The translations under genes were made by a program, and so were the position numbers. The notes beneath the pieces were generated by a model. That model did no database searches. It saw only the letters and a program-made list of their open reading frames with translations, and was not told the DNA's origin. A stretch of 11,445 nucleotides of DNA, taken from NCBI GenBank assembly GCA_009602725.1, contig WELB01000002.1, positions 291,624-303,068 of the forward strand. The letters run 5' to 3'. Shown piece by piece: positions 6,396 to 11,445 of the stretch. Every line of letters starts with the position of its first letter. Position 1 is the first letter of the stretch. The stretch comes from Spirogloea muscicola. Lineage: Eukaryota > Streptophyta > Zygnematophyceae > Spirogloeales > Spirogloeaceae.

Positions 6396-9300
6396 CTGTT
6401 GCATCACGTCGGTGACACGAAGGACCTCACTGTAGTCAGAGCCTCAAGCACACAAGGTCGTAACAACCCCCAATTCCTGTTTATGTTATGGCCTCAGGCA
6501 GTCAGTAAGCACCTGTGCCTACTCACTTGCTGACTTCATAACTCTCGAAAGTTGGTATGTGGCTGCTAGAATTGCTTTGTGGCAGAGGCAACTGCCACAA
6601 CTGCGTCACTGGTCACTCTTGAGATGTGCAAGTACCAATCTGAACTCGATATGGAAACGACAGTTTTTAACAGATAAATGGAACGACAGGATCACGTTAC
6701 GGCTCCTAACGTGATTTTCAAGTCCTTCCTCTCGTCCTTGAGACAAGAGGCTCACCTGGGCGCCCTGGATGGCCTCCAGAAGAGCCTGCTGGCTGCGAGC
6801 CGGCAAGGGACTCCTGTGTACAATGGGTGCCCCTTGCCCTGATGGGTCCTCCCACTGGCCACGATCTGCTGCCACGCTGTCGGCCGGCGCTGGTCCGAGT
6901 GGAGGAGCATCCCTCGAGGTCGTGGGCGCCGGCCTGGTGGCAGCGCCGGAGGCCGCGGAGCTCGCGCCAAGTGGGTTGGCAGGGTCCGGGAGCAACAGGA
7001 TGCCGCTGTCCACTGGCATCTCCTGGTTCTCGTATAGTGAGCCGTGACGACCGTCAGAGCTGCTCAACGCCGGCTGGCTCAATGCCTCCAGCCAGACATC
7101 GCCGATGCCGCTGCTCTCCTGCCTCGACTGCTGCTCGCCGTTGCTGCTGACTGCGACGTCCGGCCGTGCCTGGCCGTCCGCCTCATCCGCCATGCCTGGC
7201 CTCCCTGTCGCATGATTAGACACAGCCTTGTCTTCGAGCTCGTCCACTGTCCCCTGCTCAGCGCCGCCAGCCTGCTGCACAACTTCACTGCTGGCAGCTG
7301 CCTGCGAGGCCGTCTCGCCATTCATTGCATGGCCAGCCTCAGCCCCACCAAGATGTGGAGCGTCCAGCAGCTCAGGCGGAGCAGCCTCGGGAGGCTCTGT
7401 GTTGCCATCGGACCCCGCGTCGCCTTGGCGCTCAGCCTGCATGTCTATCAGCAGTGCGGCCAACCGCCGCTGCGCCTCGCCCTCCTTATGTGGGCTCGCC
7501 AGCGGGCTGTCCAGTGAGCGCCGCATGTCGAGCCGGAGCTTCGGGGCGCTGCCCACCATGCCGCCGATTCTGCTCAGCAGCGCCCTGGGCGCCATGAGCA
7601 AGTCCTTGTCATCGCCCTGCTCCCCAACATCCTCCAGCTCCGGCTCGTCAGACGGCATGGACGACTTGCGGCCCTTGCTTTCTCCCATGGCAGTGGTGTA
7701 CGCGCCCGACCCGAAGAGGGACTCCTTCGTCTCTGCAGCGTCGAGGTGCAGCAGCGGAGATGTAGCCGCGGCCAGTGAGACCAGGGACGAGGACGACTGC
7801 GAGCGCTGCTGCAGCAGTGCCTGCATTGGTGGCTGCTTCTTTATCTTCAGGACAGTAACGTCGTAGAATAGCGCAGCCCCTGCTGGAACCTGCAGTTTAT
7901 CACGTGTCCGCAGGTCAGTATCTGGTGAAAGTTTTACGTCGATCAGCTTCAATCTTACTGCTTTAAAGACCAGGAAGCGGCAATGAACTTTATGAATCCA
8001 CAGCCAACAACTCCTGAACCTGGGCAGCCAAGACCAAGGACGAGCTGCAGACTCCGTAGAGGTGTTAATGTTTGAATACAGGTCCTTAATGTCCTCATAA
8101 GAGCCTCACTTAAGCTCGAAAGCCTGACTCTTGTGCACCTGGGAAGGCCGGCTGGGTTGGAAGCCGTAGCCCAGGTGAGCTGGCACTACCAAGAAGCGGC
8201 AGCCGCCCTTGCTCATGCCCAGCACACCCTGCTCCAGTCCTGAACCAGCAAAAGTGAGCCGACTGATTGCATCAATCGCTGGCTACTTGCGGAAGTGAGC
8301 TTTTATTGTCATAACCCTTGTCCTCTTTTACGACCAATGCAACGATGAAGAACAATTACAAGATGCCAGCGCTTGTCGCAGTCACCTGGTAAGTCGAGAC
8401 GACCTTAACCTTTCCTCACTAAGTTATGACTTTCACTAGACTTCATGACTGATAGAATTGATAAAGTCAATTAAGGTTACTGCAAGGAATCAGATGCAGC
8501 ATTGCCTGGAGGTGCCTTCTTGCTTCCGAGCTGCACTCTTACGCCTTTGCCTGCAAGTACCCTCAGGCCCTGTCAGCCACGTGCCTCAGCTCTGCCGACC
8601 CTGGTCTGACTGCGGCGTCCCTCGATGGCAGCATCATTCCAACAACATAATCACACGCGCAAATCGACCTTCTGTTGCATGGACGGCTGGCCCGAGCTGG
8701 CCAGGCATTCCTGGGACCTCGGCCCACAGCGTGTATGCCAGCACGACCTGCTCGCAGTCAAGAACATGCAGTGCAAATGGGCTTAACTCATAAGCAGATG
8801 AGATAATGGTTGTAACAGCTTCTGACAATCACGTTGTAGTACAGGCAGCTGCATAGCAGGCTGTGATGATAGCCCGAACTTGACCAAGGATATTGACTAC
8901 TACTTACTGCACTGCTGTACAGCTACCAGGCAGCGCTGCACTGCTCATACTCTGGAAGCGCAGACGGACGTAGTTCATGGGTCAGAGGGCCACACCAAGT
9001 CACCATCCTGGAGGTGCGCGGATGACTCCACCTCCCCCAAGGCTACATCCTGTGAAAGAAACATGCCAACGTGCCAAGATATATATCATTGCAGGCTTGT
9101 CAATACAGTAGTGTTGATGTATACTGGTCTGACTTTGCTTTGACACCACCAGCAACACATTGGTGATGACTCTTGCTAAGCAGGTCACCTGCACCATGAC
9201 GCAACGAGAGGAGCCCTCCATAGCGCGCGCAGCCACGCTGCGCGCCAGGGCCAGGGCCCGCGCCAGGCCCTCCCAGTCCTCAGAGCTGCACAATGAGCAG

Positions 9301-11343
9301 AACCACAATGCCATCTGATGAGTGGGCCGCGAGATACCCATACCAACATGAGCTGCAGCACATGTTGGTATGTTGGTCGAGGGCGAGAGCTTGAGGCTCC
9401 CTTGCCTGCAACCTTTGCAAAGTAAATTCAGTTGCTATGAGGTGCAATACACAACGCAGGTCTTGGGGCCATATCTCCCTTGTGGAGCTTACACAAGCTT
9501 CAGCGCCGCTGTCTGTCTATAAGGCCTCGCAGCAACAGGCGAATCTGTGGGACCCACCTGCGGAAGTGGGCTATCCAGCTCTGCTGCATGTCGTCGTAGA
9601 TACGCACACCCCCTTCCGCCTCTAGCTGTTGGAAATGTAGTGCACGGGGTATCTAAACGTCAGCACAGCAACAGGCCATGCAAAGAATGATAGATCTCAG
9701 TGAGCAGATAATCATCAGCTACATCACAGAAGTGAAGCTTATATCGCGTTAAGTGAAGCTCAGTCACAATATGTCCGAAAGCTCAGTTGTAGCTCTATAA
9801 GCTGGCTATGACTGAGCGCACCGTGCAAACCATGTCCGGCACAATGGGAAGCTTGACAATTGGCGCCTTCTTTTTGTCGTACACGAGCAAGTGCCGCAGC
9901 TGTGGAGCACGAGGAAACGCCACTCGGCGAGGACCTCACAATGCGGCAGCATGCTCCACAAAGTCGGAAGGCTCCACATACTAAGCTGCAGCAGTATCTA
10001 CCATGGCTTCAGCTCTTAACGCGGCGGTCCTCTATATTGTCCAAGGGAGGGAGAGGGCACCTGTGCCACGCCTCGATGGCCAAGCACTACTGCACCCACA
10101 GTGCCAAACAACTTCTGTGTGCCTGTCGCAACGACGCAAGGCAAGTGGCTCATTTTCACTTGAGGGATAATTAAGCTCTTGTTAAAGGAAGTGAGAGTGG
10201 AACTTTGGGGGTAAAAGCTATCTAATGACATTGAATCGTGCATCGCTCTGCAGGTACCGTAGAGGACAGGTCTTGCAGCCGAGGAGCGAGCAAGCTGCTG
10301 GCGCTGGAGCTCTCACCTGTGTCGTCCACAGCGACCAGCCGGGACAGCACTACCGAATGCAACACCTGAGCAATGGCAAGCAGACATCAGCCAGCAGGCA
10401 ATAAACATATACACAATCAGTAAGTTGACACATCGGTGGCGTGTAGCCAGTGTGATGAGTAGCGACTGCTAGACTGATAGGCTTGAAGCCAGATGACTGC
10501 TCGGCTTTCGCTGTGCGGCACCCAATCTCAAGGAGCGACATAGCGTGGTGTCATAGTAGCAGGGCCGGAGGGCAATACCTCGGCACCAGACTGGCTTCGG
10601 CTGCGGCTCCGGCTGCCATCAACGCCAGAGGGCGAGGACCGAGTGCGCGCGATGCTGTTACTACTGCCCAGCGGCAGCTTCAGGGGCTGGTAGTGGAAGG
10701 AGGCGTTCCCGCTCTGCAACGCAGCAGATTTTGTGGGCTCAAGCTCGCACAAAACAACGGTAATTTCCCTAACTGGCAATGCTGGCTATTGTTGGAGACT
10801 GTCTTATAACGTTGACTATATGTATGTCTTGTGGGTACAAGCCCTACTAAGCCTACTGTTACTAACAGGTGTACGGCTCGGTTGACAGAGCACTGGGCTT
10901 TTAATCTAATGGTCGCAGGTTCAAGCCCTGCTACAGTCCCTTTTGTCGTAGATTGTCTCATAACGGTGATATCGTAGGTCTGAGCCCTACTGAGCTTACT
11001 GTTACTAACAGGTATACAGCTCAGTTCATGTAGCACTAGCACTGGGCTTTCACTCTGATGGTCGCAGGTTCAAGCCCTGCTACACTCAGGCGGGTATGAT
11101 GGAAGTGGTGGACATGCTAGGTTTAGGTTTTGTGTTCAGTTTACTTAGTTTAGTTTACCGTTGTTGGTTTGATGGGGGTCGTCTCCAGTGTACCTGCGGG
11201 CCGTTGTGGCCGCCGTCGAACAGGGCGCTGAGCTTGGCGGCGGCGGCGGCGGCGCGGCGGCCGGCGGCGGAGTCGTCCTCGTCGAAGTCGAGCTCGTCGT
11301 GGTTCGCCGCGCTCAGGCTGGACAGCCGCGCAGAGGAGGCGGC
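4216..11343 (-). CDS. FKBP15/WAFL-like protein (WH1-like + FKBP + coiled coil), 16 exons
   Basis: Exons in transcription order: 11343-11194, 10713-10579, 10365-10317, 10122-10061, 9899-9831, 9625-9558, 9285-9189, 9049-8996, 8747-8669, 8550-8506, 8239-8139, 7889-6756, 6395-6159, 5831-5203, 4740-4680 and 4341-4216 (TGA). All 15 junctions preserve the frame; all introns are GT-AG except 8505-8240 (GC-AG). The visible protein is about 1031 residues. Residues 1-50 are acidic and Ala-rich (DELDFDEDD, then KLSALFDGGHNG), like the N-terminus of animal FKBP15, and are followed by FHYQPLK. Next come a WH1-like domain (about 96-205), an FKBP domain (about 211-321), a disordered linker with LLSRIGGMVGSAPKL (cf. 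LISRMAKMG in FKBP15), and a coiled coil to the end. Animal FKBP15 works at endosomes with actin; an endosome or actin role here is inferred. The start codon is missing: an in-frame TGA (11349-11347) lies just before the first exon, so an upstream exon is expected. Less certain boundaries are the 5' end and the donors at 9831, 8669 and 6159. Confidence 0.88.
6756..7835 (-). other. Low-complexity linker of the FKBP15-like protein
   Basis: The 1134-nt exon 7889-6756 (378 residues, by far the longest) continues after the FKBP domain as Gln/Ser/Ala/Glu/Pro-rich sequence without obvious fold, for example LLQQRSQSSSSLVSL, PSDEPELEDVGEQGDDKD, AAPPELLDAPHLGGAEAGHA and ARSQQALLEAIQGAQ. One island, APRALLSRIGGMVGSAPKLR, resembles a short conserved motif downstream of the FKBP domain in FKBP15. 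The exon ends at a strong CAG|GTGAGC donor. Confidence 0.75.
7836..9049 (-). other. FKBP domain coding exons of the FKBP15-like gene
   Basis: Exons 9049-8996, 8747-8669, 8550-8506, 8239-8139 and the start of 7889-6756 encode an FKBP fold: LQDGDLVVLAYTLWAE, ATEGKGVRVQLGSKKAPPG, LEQGVLGMSKGGCRFLVVPA, HLGYGF, then VPAGAALFYDVTVLKIKK. Aligned by eye to FKBP12, Tyr26, Tyr82 and Asp100 are kept and Phe99 is Tyr. Phe36-Asp37 become Val-His, Phe46 Val, Val55-Ile56 Ala-Pro, and Trp59 Leu. The GC-AG intron separates GSKKAPP from LEQGVLG, with the Gly codon split G|GA. A second donor after RFA (end 8657, GTGTGA) is possible for exon 8747-8669 in the same phase. Confidence 0.85.
8240..8505 (-). other. 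GC-AG intron in the FKBP15-like gene
   Basis: The exon ends CCTCCAG and the next bases are GCAATG; no GT donor lies nearby that keeps both frame and the FKBP sequence. The acceptor is GGTTCAG|GA. Joining gives P-G-L-E-Q-G, exactly what the FKBP fold needs, so a non-canonical GC donor is the simplest reading. Confidence 0.7.
9189..10365 (-). other. WH1-like domain coding exons of the FKBP15-like gene
   Basis: Five small exons (10365-10317, 10122-10061, 9899-9831, 9625-9558, 9285-9189) encode residues about 96-210. Key runs are LVAVDDTGTQKLFGTVGAVV, LRHLLVYDKKKAPIVKLPI, GVRIYDDMQQSWIAHFRSSE and a helix DWEGLARALALARSVAARAM. This follows the EVH1/WH1 order: strand with a G-x-x-G-A-x-V-L-G turn, an RxLLVYD strand, a YDDxxQxW strand, and a C-terminal helix. 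YDDMQQSW closely matches YDDQRQNW of animal FKBP15. Alternative donor in exon 9899-9831: ACG|GTGCGC (end 9822), which would insert VCT in the same phase. Confidence 0.75.
9340..9371. repeat. Perfect 11-bp inverted repeat (hairpin) in an intron
   Basis: ATACCAACATG (9340-9350) and CATGTTGGTAT (9361-9371) are exact reverse complements around the 10-base loop AGCTGCAGCA, which itself contains the palindrome GCTGCAGC. It lies within the intron 9557-9286 of the FKBP15-like gene. Confidence 0.85.
10800..11086 (+). repeat. Two tandem tRNA-Lys-like units (SINE-like) in an intron
   Basis: Unit 1 starts TGTCTTATAACG at 10800, unit 2 starts TGTCTCATAACG at 10954; each is about 135-155 bp. Both contain GAGC/AAGC-rich spacer, the shared run TTACTGTTACTAACAGG, a tRNA-like body, and GGTCGCAGGTTCAAGCCCTG. 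Each also has an upstream second B-box-like piece (GGTACAAGCCCTAC at 10833-10846; GGTCTGAGCCCTAC at 10977-10990). The array sits on the strand opposite to its host gene, inside intron 11193-10714. Confidence 0.75.
10867..10938 (+). tRNA. tRNA-Lys(TTT)-like sequence, probably a pseudo-tRNA or SINE head
   Basis: D-stem GCTC (10876-10879) pairs with GAGC (10888-10891). The anticodon loop CTTTTAA has TTT at 10900-10902, with a weak stem CTGGG/TCTAA. Variable loop TGGTC; T-stem GCAGG/CCTGC is perfect around TTCAAGC. The B box GGTTCAAGCCC fits the consensus. Only the inner four acceptor pairs form (TGTA/TACA), so it is unlikely to be a working tRNA. The sister copy at about 11011-11086 is more decayed and has TTC in the anticodon position. 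Confidence 0.55.
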
Positions 11344-11402
11344 CTTTCAGCGTAGCCGCCACGGCATGGCCAGCAGCAGTGGCAGCAGGCCGAGCCTGAT
11401 CG

Positions 11403-11445
11403 CTCGGCGGCCCGGCGGCCGCAGACGGCGGCGGCGGCGGCGGCG
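11403..11445. repeat. CGG-rich repeat at the right edge
   Basis: The last bases are CGGCGGCCCGGCGGCCGC followed by an uninterrupted CGG run to the window end. The left edge also begins CGGCGGCGG. This region is upstream of the FKBP15-like gene's first visible exon and may be its 5' UTR or an earlier exon; its frame cannot be fixed. Confidence 0.6.

Noticed and set aside
7228-7866. 212-residue plus-strand Ser-rich open frame
   Set aside because: Antisense of the long linker exon 7889-6756, whose minus-strand reading continues the FKBP domain.
9730-9760. Short direct repeat AAGTGAAGCT
   Set aside because: Two 10-base copies in an intron are within chance expectation and no longer unit surrounds them.
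10680-11042. 120-residue minus-strand frame containing GLEPATIRLKAQ
   Set aside because: This is the reverse-strand translation of the tRNA-like units, a common source of spurious proteins; only 10713-10711 at its end touches real coding sequence, in another exon.
11150-11362. Arg-rich 70-residue minus-strand frame
   Set aside because: Wrong frame of the first visible FKBP15-like exon; the other frame gives the acidic DELDFDEDD segment and a clean CAG|GTAC donor.
1-11445. CRISPR arrays, bacterial operons, phage or viral genes
   Set aside because: None seen. The repeats are too few or irregular for CRISPR, and every supported gene is spliced.

Overview
The window looks like nuclear DNA of a green alga (Chlorophyta, probably a Trebouxiophyceae-like lineage; the lineage is inferred). 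The evidence is intron-rich genes with short GT-AG introns, exons whose third codon positions are almost all G or C against much less GC-rich introns, TGTAA poly(A)-type signals downstream of both plus-strand genes, and degenerate CCCTAAA/TTTAGGG (plant/green-algal telomere type) tracts inside introns. No prokaryotic operon structure is present. Both ends of the window run into CGG repeats, so it may be a whole short contig.

Three protein-coding genes can be rebuilt by matching reading frame, splice sites and intron phase. (1) Positions 1-1480, plus: the 3' part of a D-lyxose ketol-isomerase-like cupin enzyme (4 exons visible, 5' end outside the window). (2) Positions 1648-3147, plus: a 4-exon gene for a protein of about 203 residues that carries a segment resembling the GCR1_C DNA-binding domain, known from yeast Gcr1/Msn1/Hot1 and from Crypton-type tyrosine-recombinase transposons. 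Its first exon starts 17 bases after the TGTAA signal of gene 1. (3) Positions 11343-4216, minus: a 16-exon gene covering almost two thirds of the window. It encodes at least 1031 residues with the architecture of FKBP15/WAFL: acidic N-terminal segment, WH1-like domain, FKBP domain, long disordered linker and C-terminal coiled coil. Small exons scattered over 7 kb join with correct phase at every one of the 15 junctions. Several FKBP active-site residues are replaced, so it is more likely a scaffold than an active isomerase.

Genes 2 and 3 are convergent. The roughly 1.07 kb between them (3148-4215) holds candidate poly(A) signals and a tandem duplication of an 87-bp unit, but no gene that I can support.

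Repeats sit mostly in introns. The isomerase introns carry a CGC microsatellite, telomere-like tracts (C-rich in introns 1 and 2, G-rich in intron 3) and a roughly 60-bp duplication. The large first intron of the FKBP15-like gene carries two tandem units with tRNA-Lys-like bodies that look like a SINE or tRNA-pseudogene array. Another of its introns has a perfect 11-bp inverted repeat.

No metabolic link among the three genes is apparent; they look like ordinary nuclear neighbours. All product calls rest on motif recognition by eye; no database search was possible.
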